The position numbers were made by a program, and so were the translations under genes. Under the pieces are notes generated by a model. That model was not told the origin of the DNA and made no database searches. It saw only the letters and a program-made list of their open reading frames with translations. Positions 16,180 through 25,316 of a stretch of 64,000 nt of DNA are shown here, piece after piece. Within the stretch, counting starts at the first letter, position 1, and the number at the start of each line of letters is the position of its first letter. Source of the stretch: Proteobacteria bacterium ST_bin12 (GTDB taxonomy: Bacteria; Pseudomonadota; Gammaproteobacteria; Burkholderiales; Methylophilaceae); assembly GCA_002083635.1 (NCBI GenBank), contig MSXP01000003.1, positions 1 through 64,000 of the forward strand, in the 5' to 3' direction.

Positions 16180-17307
16180 TTATCTAAGCGCATGAATAAC
16201 ACCAATTTTAATGAGTTTAGCTCTAATAATGTTTCGGCTAACACCTAATAATTTTGCAGTTTGCACCTGATTATTGTGGCAATAGCTATAAGCAGCTTTA
16301 ACAATTGTATCTTCAACATGCTCATACAGGTTTTCTGTGCCTGATTCAAAAAGCTGCTGCAATGCTTCGTTAAGTAAATTGGTCTCTGAGCCGTAGTTAT
16401 TTGTACTTTCGTCTTTTTGTCTGTGCAACTGAATGGAAGATAGCTGTAAATCTTCACTGCGCACAGTATTATTTTTGCAAATAAGTAGCGAGTGATGAAT
16501 CACATTTTCTAGCTCTCGAATATTACCTGGCCAGCTATGTTGCACAAGCTTGCTTTTTGCATTTTCATCCAGCTTAATTTCGCTGTAACCAAGACGCCTT
16601 CTATATTCAGCCACAAAGTATTCTGCCAGCGGCAAAATATCACCTGGGCGATTTCGCAGGGTGGGCAGCTCTAAATGGGCGACTCTTAAACGATAGAATA
16701 AATCTTCACGAAAATGTCCAGCTAAAACCGCTTCTTCAAGCCTGACGTTGGTGGCTGCAACTAGCCTTACATCTATAGGTGTAGATTTTCTAGCGCCTAA
16801 TCGCACCACTTCGCGCTCTTGCAGTACCCGCAATAACTTAACTTGAATACTGAGCGGCAAATCGCCAATCTCGTCCAAAAATAACGTACCGCCGTTTGCT
16901 GCTTCAAACCATCCTGCTTTGGCAGAAAACGCACCAGTAAACGCACCCTTTTCATGGCCAAACAATTCACTTTCAACTAAAGATTCGGTAAATGCACCGC
17001 AATTAACCGCTATGAAAGGTTTATTTTTGCGATTACTTAGCTCATGTACGTGGCGTGCAATCAACTCTTTGCCTGTGCCAGTTTCTCCAATAATCAATAC
17101 ATTGGCATCACTTGGCGCAATCATTTTAATCCTTGCCAACAACGCGATGGATTTTGGGTCTTCAAAAACCTGTGCAGTGGCACGAATTGATTTAGTTAAC
17201 GATTGCGAATTAGGTAGCGTTAGTAAGTTGGGCTCTCGTTCTCCTTGCGGCGAATAAGTCGTCACCTCAGATGATGAATCAAAAAAACGTGTGTTTATAA
17301 TATTCAT
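16180..17307 (-). CDS. sfnR: Sigma-54-dependent activator, SfnR-like
   Basis: This bacterial enhancer-binding protein would use ATP to remodel sigma-54 polymerase. The 375-residue product has a short N-terminus with no receiver domain, a AAA+ domain with Walker A GETGTGKE (74-81) and the sigma-54 contact loop GAFTGA (121-126), and a Fis-type C-terminal helix-turn-helix (AKLLGVSRNIIRAKL). That architecture and the neighbours fit SfnR, activator of dimethyl sulfone utilisation in Pseudomonas. Without a sensory domain it is probably controlled by its own level. It overlaps the upstream flavoprotein gene by four bases. Candidate binding sites are the TGCTG-N6-CAGCA repeats nearby. Confidence 0.85.
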   Translation of the reverse strand: MNIINTRFFDSSSEVTTYSPQGEREPNLLTLPNSQSLTKSIRATAQVFEDPKSIALLARIKMIAPSDANVLIIGETGTGKELIARHVHELSNRKNKPFIAVNCGAFTESLVESELFGHEKGAFTGAFSAKAGWFEAANGGTLFLDEIGDLPLSIQVKLLRVLQEREVVRLGARKSTPIDVRLVAATNVRLEEAVLAGHFREDLFYRLRVAHLELPTLRNRPGDILPLAEYFVAEYRRRLGYSEIKLDENAKSKLVQHSWPGNIRELENVIHHSLLICKNNTVRSEDLQLSSIQLHRQKDESTNNYGSETNLLNEALQQLFESGTENLYEHVEDTIVKAAYSYCHNNQVQTAKLLGVSRNIIRAKLIKIGVIHALR

Positions 17308-18512
17308 GAGTAAAATGTTGGCTCAGGGAAGCGATTATTCAATGCCCATTCGCCAAGTTCCTTAATTTTGTAATCTAAAGGGTCATGCAGTGTGTGCGTT
17401 CTCAGGTTGCGCCAATGTCTATCAAGTCTTAAACCTGCATGTGTTGCTCTTGATCCTGTCACTTCAAACATTCTGCTGGTAATATCTAAGCCTGTTCTGG
17501 TTGCCATCACTTTTGCTGCACTGATACAGGTGGCTACTCTTCCGCGTTCATTTTCTGTCAAGTTTGAATCTTTTTGCCATGCTTCATCAAGCCTATGCGC
17601 AGCTAAATCGGTTAATGCTTTCGTTGCTTCAATCCCAACAAAAAAATCCCCATAATGCCCAAGAATATAAGGGTCTTGACTAGTGCTGGCAATATTAGCA
17701 GTGTGCCAAGGTTTCGCTTCTTTTAAAGTATATTGCTTTGCGTCTGCAAAAGCACCTTCTGCAATACCCAGATAAATGTTGGTTAATATCAATTGTGCCA
17801 CCAACGGGCGCAGGCAAGAAAAAGGTGTGCTTAAAGGGCCGGGGTCATTTAATAACTCATTTTCTTCTACCCGTACTTTTTCAAAGTTAACGCTACCGCT
17901 ATCGGTTTGGCGCTGTCCGATATTCGCCCAATCGCCCAGTACACAAACACCAGTTCGCGAGGTTGGTATTGCAGCAATGACTAATTTTCCGTTTTTTTGC
18001 TTAATTGCAGAAGCAATTAACATTTCAGAATCAATCGCGCCAGAGCAAAAGCTTTTTTTGCCCGAAAACTCATGCCATCCATTAAATGATTTAGAAATTG
18101 TTCTGTCGTCTAAAGGATTAAGTGCATTTCCCCAAAACCAACTCAGTTCTGCAGTTTGTTCGTACCAGCGCTGCCACTGCTCGGGTTTTGAAAATAAGCG
18201 CACAGTAGCCAGCATTAAATGTTGAAAGCCAAACAGATGGGCAAGCGAGCTATCGGTTTTGGCAATTTCTCTTATAACCAACAATGTTTCGTGCCAGCTA
18301 GCGCCTTGCCCGCCATATTCTTTAGGAATAGTGAGTGACAGCAAACCACTTTCTCGCAACATATCTCTTTCCGCTTTGGGCGTACCACCAAGATAATCAC
18401 GCTCCGCCACTGTTTTGGCGAATTCTGCTGACAAATCATGTGCAATCTCTAGCGGAGTTTTTGAAGTTTCATGTAGAAATTTTGCACTAATTGAGAATAT
18501 GCTTAGATCCAA
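17304..18512 (-). CDS. Acyl-CoA dehydrogenase-fold flavin-dependent monooxygenase, SfnC/DszC-like
   Basis: The 402-residue protein has the acyl-CoA dehydrogenase fold: an N-terminal helical domain, the middle beta-domain (SGKKSFCSGAIDSEMLIASA) and a C-terminal four-helix domain ending in DRHWRNLRTHTLHDPLDYK. The C-terminal signature and the GQRQTDSGS segment are typical of DszC/SfnC-type enzymes, which oxidise sulfur compounds with reduced FMN rather than dehydrogenating acyl-CoA. It heads the minus-strand unit with sfnR and ribA, behind a sigma-54-type promoter. The protein at 20093-21322 is a close paralogue. The exact substrate cannot be told from sequence. Confidence 0.8.
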   Translation of the reverse strand: MDLSIFSISAKFLHETSKTPLEIAHDLSAEFAKTVAERDYLGGTPKAERDMLRESGLLSLTIPKEYGGQGASWHETLLVIREIAKTDSSLAHLFGFQHLMLATVRLFSKPEQWQRWYEQTAELSWFWGNALNPLDDRTISKSFNGWHEFSGKKSFCSGAIDSEMLIASAIKQKNGKLVIAAIPTSRTGVCVLGDWANIGQRQTDSGSVNFEKVRVEENELLNDPGPLSTPFSCLRPLVAQLILTNIYLGIAEGAFADAKQYTLKEAKPWHTANIASTSQDPYILGHYGDFFVGIEATKALTDLAAHRLDEAWQKDSNLTENERGRVATCISAAKVMATRTGLDITSRMFEVTGSRATHAGLRLDRHWRNLRTHTLHDPLDYKIKELGEWALNNRFPEPTFYS

Positions 18513-18550
18513 AACGTATATCCATTTGTTTTATATATATAGTTTTAATA

Positions 18551-18565
18551 GCACATATTGTGCCA
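18551..18565 (-). promoter_or_regulatory. Sigma-54 promoter for the 18512-15539 unit
   Basis: On the minus strand the sequence reads TGGCAC-AATAT-GTGC. The -24 element is perfect and the -12 element keeps the essential GC at correct spacing. It lies about 40 nt before the flavoprotein start. Confidence 0.65.
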
Positions 18566-18587
18566 GTTGCTGGTTTTTACACAAACC

Positions 18588-18785
18588 TGCTGTTAAATCA
18601 GCAGCTGCCAACGAATAAGTATGCAATGAATGGCACCTAAATAAGCTTTGTAGCCAATTTTGAATGATTTAGCAAAAATAAAGTGAATCATCAAAACTAA
18701 CCATGCACTCTTAATATGCTGATTTTACAGCAGAAAAATTGCTGCAAAATCAGCAGGTCAGCAATAAGGTGCTGATTAAACAGCA
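18588..18785. promoter_or_regulatory. Array of palindromic enhancer sites TGCTG-N6-CAGCA (proposed SfnR sites)
   Basis: Four copies fit TGCTG-N6-CAGCA exactly: 18588-18603, 18717-18732, 18740-18755 and 18770-18785. A related palindrome with an 8-nt centre lies at 18813-18828. They sit between two divergent sigma-54 promoters, at distances usual for an enhancer-binding protein. The rest of the 410-bp gap shows no gene. Confidence 0.7.
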
Positions 18786-18836
18786 GCTAGTAAATATGCA
18801 AATGATTAAGTGGCTGAATTAAATCAGCTTTTTATA

Positions 18837-18851
18837 TGGCACAGTCTTTGC
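18837..18851 (+). promoter_or_regulatory. Sigma-54 promoter for ssuD and downstream genes
   Basis: TGGCAC (18837-18842), five bases, then TTGC (18848-18851) match the -24/-12 consensus exactly. The ssuD ATG is about 70 nt downstream. Confidence 0.85.
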
Positions 18852-18922
18852 GAACATTACTGTAACTTTGCAGCAACATTTTCTGCATCAAGCTATATAA
18901 GCTATATAAGAGGAAATTATTT

Positions 18923-20068
18923 ATGGAAATATTTTGGTTTTTACCAACACATGGTGACCAACGATATTTAGGTACTTCAATCGGCGCACGTGCTGCAACG
19001 TACAGCTATTTAAAACAGATCGCACAATCGGCCGACAGGCTTGGTTATAAAGGCGTATTGGTGCCGTCTGGACGCTCTTGCGAAGATCCTTGGGTGGTCA
19101 CTTCTGCGTTAATTAACGAAACTAAACAATTGAAATTTCTGGTCGCGGTGCGGCCAGGGTTTGTGTCGCCAACGGTATCAGCAAGAATGGCATCCACTTT
19201 AGATCGTATTTCTGGCGGACGTTTGCTAATCAATTTAGTGGCAGGCGGCGACCCTGCTGAGCAGCAAGCAGATGGCAGCTTTTTATCACATGATGAACGG
19301 TATCAAGAAGCGGATGAGTTTTTAGCGGTATGGAAAGCGGCACTTACTGGTGAAACAATCAGTTTAGATGGCGATTACATCAAAGTAAAAAACGCCAATA
19401 TTCCAACGGGTTCCTTGCAAAAACCGTATCCGCCCTTATTTATCGGTGGCTCATCAGAAGCAGCGATTGAGCTAAGTGCTAAACATATTGATGTACATTT
19501 GACTTGGGGCGAGCCGCCAGCGGCAGTTGCAGAAAAAGTAAATGTGATGCGTGCTGCGGCTTTAAAACACGGTAGAGCGGTTAAGTTTGGTATTCGATTG
19601 CATGTGATTGTGCGCGAAACCAGTGAAGAGGCTTGGAAAGCAGCTGAAGATTTGATTTCGCATGTCACAGACGAAACGATTGCTGCTGCACAAGCAGCAG
19701 TTTCTAAATTCGATTCTGTCGGACAGCAAAAAATGACCGCATTGCACAATGGCAGACGCGACAAATTAGAAGTTGCCCCGAATCTATGGGCTGGCGTTGG
19801 CTTAGTCAGGGGTGGGGCGGGCACTGCGTTAGTTGGCAATCCACAGGAAGTGGCAGACCGAATCAAAGAATACCAGGCTATTGGTATCGATTATTTTATT
19901 TTCTCTGGCTATCCGCATTTAGAAGAATCTTATCGTGTCGCTGAATTGCTATTCCCATTGTTGCCATTGAATCTTGATAATGAGCATGAAGCCAGTATTA
20001 AAACTAATTTGACTGGGCCATTTGGTGAAGTGCTCAGTCAATCAACAAAACACGTTTCAGCGTCATAG
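18923..20068 (+). CDS. ssuD: FMNH2-dependent alkanesulfonate monooxygenase SsuD
   Basis: SsuD cleaves alkanesulfonates to sulfite and an aldehyde using reduced FMN from a partner reductase. In the related MsuD the substrate is methanesulfonate and the aldehyde formaldehyde. The 381-residue length equals E. coli SsuD. It keeps FWFLPTHGD at the N-terminus, GRSCED with Cys53, FGIRLHVIVRE and ISPNLWAGVGLVRGG-like sequence near the end (here APNLWAGVGLVRGG). It is a luciferase-family TIM barrel. AGAGGAAA precedes the ATG. It is first in a unit with an SfnC-like flavoprotein, an amidohydrolase and ribB. No SsuABC transporter accompanies it. Confidence 0.93.
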   Translation: MEIFWFLPTHGDQRYLGTSIGARAATYSYLKQIAQSADRLGYKGVLVPSGRSCEDPWVVTSALINETKQLKFLVAVRPGFVSPTVSARMASTLDRISGGRLLINLVAGGDPAEQQADGSFLSHDERYQEADEFLAVWKAALTGETISLDGDYIKVKNANIPTGSLQKPYPPLFIGGSSEAAIELSAKHIDVHLTWGEPPAAVAEKVNVMRAAALKHGRAVKFGIRLHVIVRETSEEAWKAAEDLISHVTDETIAAAQAAVSKFDSVGQQKMTALHNGRRDKLEVAPNLWAGVGLVRGGAGTALVGNPQEVADRIKEYQAIGIDYFIFSGYPHLEESYRVAELLFPLLPLNLDNEHEASIKTNLTGPFGEVLSQSTKHVSAS

Positions 20069-20092
20069 GGTATCAGTGAGGATCTAAGCGTA

Positions 20093-21322
20093 ATGAGAAA
20101 AAATAGTAGTGAACTCTTGGCTGGGCCAATTGAGCCAATTGAAGTGTTAAGTCCAACATTCAGTGGCAATCCGCAACAAATCGCAGACCAATTAAGCGCA
20201 TATTTAGCGTTAACTGCCGCAGAGCGAGATGTACAAGGCGGCACGCCTTATGCGCAAAGACAAGCGATTCGCGATAGCGGCTTGCTGAAACTGTGGATTC
20301 CAAAAGAGCTGGGTGGATTAGGTGGTAGTTGGGTAGAGATTTATAAAGTCATCCGCACCATCGCGAAAGTAGATAGCTCCATTGCGCAGGTTTTTGCCTT
20401 TCAGTTTTTAATGCTGACATCTATTCGTTTATACGGCTTAAAAGATCAATGGCAAAGTCACTTTAAAGAAACTGCCAGTAAAAATCTGTGGTGGGGTAAT
20501 GCACTTAATCCCTTAGATAACCGAACAATTGCCACGCGCGCGAATGAACATTTAGTCTTTAATGGCCAAAAGAGCTTTTGTTCCGGTTCTATGGATTCAG
20601 ATGTTTTAATTGTTTCGGCGATTGAGCAAGATACCAATCGATTTATTGTGGCGGCAGTGCCAACAAAGCGAGCTGGCATTCAACTCAATGGCGATTGGGA
20701 CAATATGGGCCAGCGCCAAACAGACAGCGGTAGTGCGGAATTTAACAATTTAAGGGTGGAGTATCACGAACTTTTAATGAATCCTGGACCCTTGAGCTCA
20801 CCATTTTCTAGCTTGCGTTCATTGGTCGCGCAGTTAATTTTTACTAATATTTATTTGGGTATTGCAGAAGGTGGGCTAGAAGAGGGCGTGAAATATACCC
20901 ATAAAAATTCACGCGTCTGGTCAGCTTCTTTAGCTAAGAATATTCAAGAAGATCCTTACACCTTGCTGCATTACGGTGAGTTTTGGTCAAGCTTACATGC
21001 AGGCAGTGTATTGGCTGATCATGCGGCCGACTTGCTGGATAAGGCATGGCAGCAAGATTTAAATTTAACAGAGGAAGAGCGTGGAAAAGTGGCACTTGCC
21101 GTATTTTCTGCCAAGGTGAATATTACCAAAGCGGGATTAGATGTCACATCGCGTGTGTTTGAAGTAGCTGGCGCAAGAGCGACGACGGCGAAATTGCGCA
21201 TGGATAGATACTGGCGCAACTTGCGTGTTTACACCTTGCATGATCCAGTGGATTACAAATTAAAAGACTTAGGCGATTGGGCATTAAACGGCGCTTACCC
21301 CACGCCCAGTTTTTATTCTTAA
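20093..21322 (+). CDS. Second SfnC/DszC-like flavin-dependent monooxygenase
   Basis: This 409-residue acyl-CoA dehydrogenase-fold protein is clearly paralogous to the one at 17304-18512, sharing SFCSG, GDW-x-N-x-GQRQTDSGS, LVAQLI-x-TNIYLGIAEG and the C-terminal YTLHDPVDYKLKDLG. It starts 25 nt after ssuD in the same direction. The two paralogues lie on opposite sides of one divergent promoter, pointing to duplication and partition between the two arms. A desulfurising monooxygenase using FMNH2 is the likely activity, with unknown substrate. Confidence 0.8.
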   Translation: MRKNSSELLAGPIEPIEVLSPTFSGNPQQIADQLSAYLALTAAERDVQGGTPYAQRQAIRDSGLLKLWIPKELGGLGGSWVEIYKVIRTIAKVDSSIAQVFAFQFLMLTSIRLYGLKDQWQSHFKETASKNLWWGNALNPLDNRTIATRANEHLVFNGQKSFCSGSMDSDVLIVSAIEQDTNRFIVAAVPTKRAGIQLNGDWDNMGQRQTDSGSAEFNNLRVEYHELLMNPGPLSSPFSSLRSLVAQLIFTNIYLGIAEGGLEEGVKYTHKNSRVWSASLAKNIQEDPYTLLHYGEFWSSLHAGSVLADHAADLLDKAWQQDLNLTEEERGKVALAVFSAKVNITKAGLDVTSRVFEVAGARATTAKLRMDRYWRNLRVYTLHDPVDYKLKDLGDWALNGAYPTPSFYS

Positions 21323-21340
21323 TTAAAAAGATTACATGAC

Positions 21341-22195
21341 ATGACACAAAAAATTATTGATATGAGAAGTCGCCCTGCTTATTTGCATGACTTTTTTGGC
21401 GCGACACCCAATACACCTGAATATGAAACAGCGAAATGGCTGAATGAACGAGTTGGCTCAAAAGAAGTTGAGCATTTCAAGCGTTCTTATACGATTGAAG
21501 GTTACTTAAAGGAAATTGAATCAGCAGGCGTTGATAAAGCAGTGGTAGTGGGTCGCGAAACGCCATCTTTAACCATTAGTAATGAAGAAGTCGCAAAACT
21601 AGTCGCACAAAGTCCTAAATTAGTTGGCTTGGGTTCTGTGGATATTCAAACCAGAGGCGAGAAAAATGCGGTGGCTGAAATCAATATTGCGATTAACCAA
21701 CACCAATTTAAGGCAATCAATATTGAGCCTGGCTTTGGTGAGCCCGCACTGCAGGCAGATGACCCTATTTTTTACCCAGTGTATGAAGAGTGTATTTACC
21801 ACGATGTACCTGTGTGCTTGATGTCTGGGCCGACAACGCCTGATTTCGACTATGCGCAGCCTAGCGCAGTGGCGAGATTAGCCAGAAAATATCCTGCGCT
21901 CAATATTATTTGTTTTCATGGTTACTACCCGTATGTAAATGAAATTATTGGCGCAGCATTTCGTTACAAAAATATCTATTTAGTGCCAGATATGTACATT
22001 TTTCAGCCAGGTTCACATTTGTATGTTGAGGCAGCTAATGCTTTTTTAGGCGATCAATTACTGTTTGGCTCTTCTTATCCGTTCCGCGCCATGAAGCAAA
22101 CGGTAGAAGACTTTGCAGTACTAGGCTTTAAGGAGTCCGTTTTAGATAAAGTGTTTTATCAAAATGCGGAAAGACTGTTAAAAGTTAAAGCTTAA
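21341..22195 (+). CDS. Amidohydrolase-2 family (TIM-barrel metal-dependent hydrolase)
   Basis: The 284-residue product begins KIIDMRSRPAY and has AINIEPG, a central DVPVCLMSGP strand, the metal-site-like NIICFHGYYP and a C-terminal LLFGSSYPFR, the usual core of amidohydrolase-2 proteins. The first metal motif is degenerate (DMRSRP in place of D-x-H-x-H), so the reaction is uncertain; some members are decarboxylases or lactonases. It lies 18 nt after the SfnC-like gene and 55 nt before ribB. A role in processing the carbon product of sulfonate cleavage is an inference from the operon. Confidence 0.7.
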   Translation: MTQKIIDMRSRPAYLHDFFGATPNTPEYETAKWLNERVGSKEVEHFKRSYTIEGYLKEIESAGVDKAVVVGRETPSLTISNEEVAKLVAQSPKLVGLGSVDIQTRGEKNAVAEINIAINQHQFKAINIEPGFGEPALQADDPIFYPVYEECIYHDVPVCLMSGPTTPDFDYAQPSAVARLARKYPALNIICFHGYYPYVNEIIGAAFRYKNIYLVPDMYIFQPGSHLYVEAANAFLGDQLLFGSSYPFRAMKQTVEDFAVLGFKESVLDKVFYQNAERLLKVKA

Positions 22196-22250
22196 GCAAT
22201 ACAAAACGTCAGTCATTAAATTAAGTCATTAAACAAGTGAGATTTTTAAT

Positions 22251-22964
22251 ATGAGTAATAATTTAGAAAGTTTTAATTCGGTTAGCCAAGCCATCGATGC
22301 GATTGCTAATGGTGAGTTTGTTGTCGTGGTAGACGATACCGATAGAGAAAATGAGGGTGATTTAATCATTGCGGCTGAAAAAATCACGACCAGTCAAATG
22401 GCTTTTTTGGTCAGACACAGCAGCGGCTTAGTTTGTGTGGCATTAGGCGAGGAAAGACTGCAGCAACTGCAATTGCCGTTAATGGTTGAAAATAATACCG
22501 AATCGCACAGAACTGCTTTTACAGTTAGTGTAGATTATAAGTTCGGCACGACAACTGGTATTTCCGCAGCAGACAGAGCAATTACGCTACGTGCGCTGGC
22601 CGATTCATCTGCACAAGCTTCAGACTTTTTAAGACCTGGGCATATTTTCCCCTTGCGTGCACGCTTAGGGGGTGTGTTGGAGCGACCTGGTCACACTGAA
22701 GCCGCTTATGATTTGGCGGCGCTGGCGGGTTTGAATCCTGTTGGTGTGTTGTGCGAAATTGTGAACGAAGACGGCAGCATGGCGCGTAGACCAGATCTAT
22801 TTTTGTTTGCCAAAAAACATGGCTTAAAAATTATCACTATTGCGGATTTGATTGCATACAGAGAACAAACATTAAGGCACGTTTTTACTCATACTCAGTA
22901 CAAAGAAAATGCGCCTAAGAAAAATAATAATCTACTAGATGCAGCAGTTTTGTACGGTCTTTAA
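22251..22964 (+). CDS. ribB: 3,4-dihydroxy-2-butanone-4-phosphate synthase
   Basis: RibB makes the four-carbon precursor of the riboflavin xylene ring from ribulose 5-phosphate. The 237-residue protein is monofunctional and carries DDTDRENEGDLIIAAE (acidic metal site), HSSGLVCVAL, TTGISAADR and RPGHIFPLRA. It ends the ssuD unit and stands opposite ribA at the other end of the island. I saw no FMN riboswitch in its 55-nt leader, which fits expression from the sigma-54 promoter rather than flavin feedback. A strong terminator follows. Confidence 0.93.
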   Translation: MSNNLESFNSVSQAIDAIANGEFVVVVDDTDRENEGDLIIAAEKITTSQMAFLVRHSSGLVCVALGEERLQQLQLPLMVENNTESHRTAFTVSVDYKFGTTTGISAADRAITLRALADSSAQASDFLRPGHIFPLRARLGGVLERPGHTEAAYDLAALAGLNPVGVLCEIVNEDGSMARRPDLFLFAKKHGLKIITIADLIAYREQTLRHVFTHTQYKENAPKKNNNLLDAAVLYGL

Positions 22965-22965
22965 A

Positions 22966-23007
22966 TATTTCAAATAACGAGATTTTTATATCTTGTTATT
23001 TGAAATA
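22966..23007. terminator. Bidirectional terminator between ribB and the YeeE/YedE pair
   Basis: An 18-bp inverted repeat, 22966-22983 with 22990-23007, has a single wobble position and a T-rich loop. The stop of the minus-strand gene lies in the loop. It serves both convergent units. Confidence 0.8.
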
Positions 23008-23432
23008 ATGGTTTTTAAAATAATTGCATAAATTACAAAGCCAGTTAAGACAGAAAATAAGAATATAAAACCACCATCAAGCCCTAAGCCAGCTAAAACA
23101 AATGCTGGCCCTGGGCATATGCCTGCTAATCCCCAGCCAATACCAAACAAGGCACTTCCAATAATTAGCTTGGCGTCAATTTTTGATGGTTTCTCTGTAT
23201 TAATTGGCAAGCCCAGATAAGTTGTTGTTCTATCTTTTAATAACCTAAATCCAATGCTGGTTATTAGTATTGCACCCAACATCACCAAAATTAGTGAGGG
23301 ATCACATAGCCCCGAAACATCAAAAAAGCTCAACAACTTATTTGGATTTGCCATGCCACTTAATAGCAAGCCAAAGCCAAATAAAGTACCTGAAATGAGA
23401 GCAACAAGCTGAATGAGTGATGAATTGCGCAT
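22986..23432 (-). CDS. YeeE/YedE-family sulfur transporter, second half
   Basis: This 148-residue membrane protein has about four hydrophobic segments and the motifs LFGFGLLLSGMANP and GWGLAGICPGPAF, whose Cys is the family hallmark. YeeE/YedE (DUF395) proteins move thiosulfate or related sulfur species, and the conserved Cys residues line the path. Here the usual two-repeat protein is split in two: this half begins in the stop of the preceding half (TAATG). It follows the FadL-like gene on the same strand. Confidence 0.78.
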   Translation of the reverse strand: MRNSSLIQLVALISGTLFGFGLLLSGMANPNKLLSFFDVSGLCDPSLILVMLGAILITSIGFRLLKDRTTTYLGLPINTEKPSKIDAKLIIGSALFGIGWGLAGICPGPAFVLAGLGLDGGFIFLFSVLTGFVIYAIILKTIISNNKI

Positions 23433-23866
23433 TAAAATTGGAAAATATAAGTAGTTAGATAATGGGAAACAAAGGCAAGAGACATAAAAGTTAAAACCGC
23501 ATAAATAGAGCGTTTTGAGCCCCTAGAAAGCCCGATAAGGCCATGCCCACTTGTGCAGCCTGATGCACAAGCTGTGCCGATACCAACGAGTAAACCCGAT
23601 ATGCCAAGTTTAAGCGGTGAGGTGTTAATACTAATGTTTATTTCAGCAAAAAATAGCCGCCATAAGATGGGTGACAATAGCAGTCCCAAAACAAATAGTA
23701 ATCGCCAAGAATTTCCCTCATTTTGAGGGTTAAGTAGCTTACTTAAAATGCCAGAAATACCAGCGTAGCGGCCATTAAAAGCATATAAAATTAATACAGC
23801 AAAGCCGATCAAAGCGCCACCAGCCAACGCGCTAATCGGCGTAAAATTTTGCCAGTCAATTTGCAT
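23432..23866 (-). CDS. YeeE/YedE-family sulfur transporter, first half
   Basis: The 144-residue protein has four hydrophobic segments and the hallmark ACASGCTSGHGLIGLSRGS, the first-repeat equivalent of the Cys motif in its partner. The two genes overlap by one base and together rebuild a full-size YeeE/YedE channel, as in PmpA/PmpB-type pairs. Located 43 nt after the FadL-like gene, in an island for organosulfur oxidation, a role in passing inorganic sulfur across the inner membrane is plausible. Confidence 0.78.
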   Translation of the reverse strand: MQIDWQNFTPISALAGGALIGFAVLILYAFNGRYAGISGILSKLLNPQNEGNSWRLLFVLGLLLSPILWRLFFAEINISINTSPLKLGISGLLVGIGTACASGCTSGHGLIGLSRGSKRSIYAVLTFMSLAFVSHYLTTYIFQF

Positions 23867-23909
23867 GATTCAAATGTCTTTTCATGTTTATAGTTATGAA
23901 TGATCAGTT

Positions 23910-25151
23910 TTAAAAGTCAAAACTGTAAGCGATTCCAAGCGCATCTTGCTTCATTTTGAAGTTTGCTTCACCGCCACCAAATGCAGGTGGAATTGAGTTT
24001 CTGCCGTTTACTTCGTGCTCAAATGCGTGGAAATAACTGAGCGATAATTCGTTACTATTTTCAAATTTCCATGTGGCGCCAAGTGTGAAATGGTCTTCAA
24101 CAATTGCAGGTGCAAATACATTAAATAATGTTTGGTCTCTTGGCACTGGCTGGCTACCATGATTGTAGCCAGTTCTTAATGTAAGCTGCTGGTTGACATT
24201 ATAAATTGCACCAATTTTATAAACATTCACATCGCGCCATCCAAAACCTGAGCCATTATCAGATCCCAGCGGCGCTGCAAATGTGAATGAGTTGCCAACA
24301 GAATTAATATCACTGTAGTTAATACGTTGATAATCTGCTGCCACTGTTAAATCTGGCGTGACTTTATAAGCTAAGCCTAAACCTACAATAGATGGTGTAT
24401 CAAAATCACCTTCTTCTGCAAATAGCCCTTTATATTTATCAAATTTTTGTGTGTAAGTTCTACTTTGGTAAGAAGCACCAAGAGATAAATTCTCACTTAC
24501 TTTACCCAACCAACCTACATGCAAACCAAGCCCATAAGCGGTATCTTTGCCTTTGTCGGTGACATTATTTGGTGCTTGAGATAGTGCAGAAAATGCACCC
24601 AACCCTTTAGCTTCAAAAGTTTGATAAGCAATATTCAAAGACACGCCAACGGAGTGTTCAGGGGTTACTTGCCAGGCAAGCGTTGGTGCGACAAATAATT
24701 GCAGTAGCTCAATCCCCGTTTTTGGTCCATTAGGCCCTGCAAATAGAGGAAAACCTGGATCGTAGTCTTGCACCAAACCACCATTACCATAAGCGGCAAT
24801 ACCAAAAGATAATTTGTCCGTTAATTGCTTTTTATAGCCAAATTCTGGGATAAAAAAATCCTGCGTGTCATTTGCGTCAATCTTGCCATTAAAAGGCGTA
24901 GCGCTACCTTCAATTTCTGCTTCTCTGTTTGGCCTAAAGTATGAAATACCAACATCTAATCGATCATTCAACCAAGAGATTCCTGCCGGGTTGTAGGCTA
25001 TCACCAGCGCATCTTGCGGCAATGCGATACCAACACCGCCAGCACCTATTGATTTGATACCGTAGCCATGCGCTAAATAGCCATTAGTGGCTTGTGCAGG
25101 AAAGGTAGCAGCTAAGCCAAGCAAGGCAGATGTCAATAAAATTTTATTCAT
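23910..25151 (-). CDS. FadL/OmpP1/TodX-family outer-membrane transport protein
   Basis: The 413-residue product starts with a clear signal peptide (MNKILLTSALLGLAATFPAQA), followed by TNGYLAHGYGIKSIGAGGVG, the plug-region motif of FadL proteins. A beta-barrel with alternating aromatic strands ends in Phe (YSFDF). Such channels take up hydrophobic or small organic substrates. I chose ATG 25151; a TTG ten codons earlier would put charged residues in front of the signal peptide. It follows a minus-strand terminator, so it needs its own promoter or read-through, and it precedes the YeeE/YedE pair. Confidence 0.85.
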   Translation of the reverse strand: MNKILLTSALLGLAATFPAQATNGYLAHGYGIKSIGAGGVGIALPQDALVIAYNPAGISWLNDRLDVGISYFRPNREAEIEGSATPFNGKIDANDTQDFFIPEFGYKKQLTDKLSFGIAAYGNGGLVQDYDPGFPLFAGPNGPKTGIELLQLFVAPTLAWQVTPEHSVGVSLNIAYQTFEAKGLGAFSALSQAPNNVTDKGKDTAYGLGLHVGWLGKVSENLSLGASYQSRTYTQKFDKYKGLFAEEGDFDTPSIVGLGLAYKVTPDLTVAADYQRINYSDINSVGNSFTFAAPLGSDNGSGFGWRDVNVYKIGAIYNVNQQLTLRTGYNHGSQPVPRDQTLFNVFAPAIVEDHFTLGATWKFENSNELSLSYFHAFEHEVNGRNSIPPAFGGGEANFKMKQDALGIAYSFDF

Positions 25152-25187
25152 CTTGTTGTTCCCAATAATTTTAGTTTTCAATGTTCA

Positions 25188-25217
25188 AAAAAAAAGCCAG
25201 CGCGTTTGCACTAGCTT
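25188..25217 (-). terminator. Terminator after the peroxiredoxin-like gene
   Basis: On the minus strand AAGCTAGTGC pairs with GCGCTGGCTT (two G-U wobbles) around AAAC and runs into eight or nine T. It lies about 100 nt past the 25317 stop and just before the FadL-like gene. Confidence 0.75.
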
Positions 25218-25316
25218 CCAGTTGTCTGGTTAACTAATTTATCTTTATATGATTTAAAGGTGGTTTAGTGGTTAATTACTTCCATGTTTTGCAGACGCAT
25301 TCTTACCTTTGTAGCG

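Noticed and set aside
22196..22250. FMN riboswitch in front of ribB
   Set aside because: The leader is only 55 nt and lacks the conserved RFN-element sequence. Control by the upstream sigma-54 promoter is more likely.
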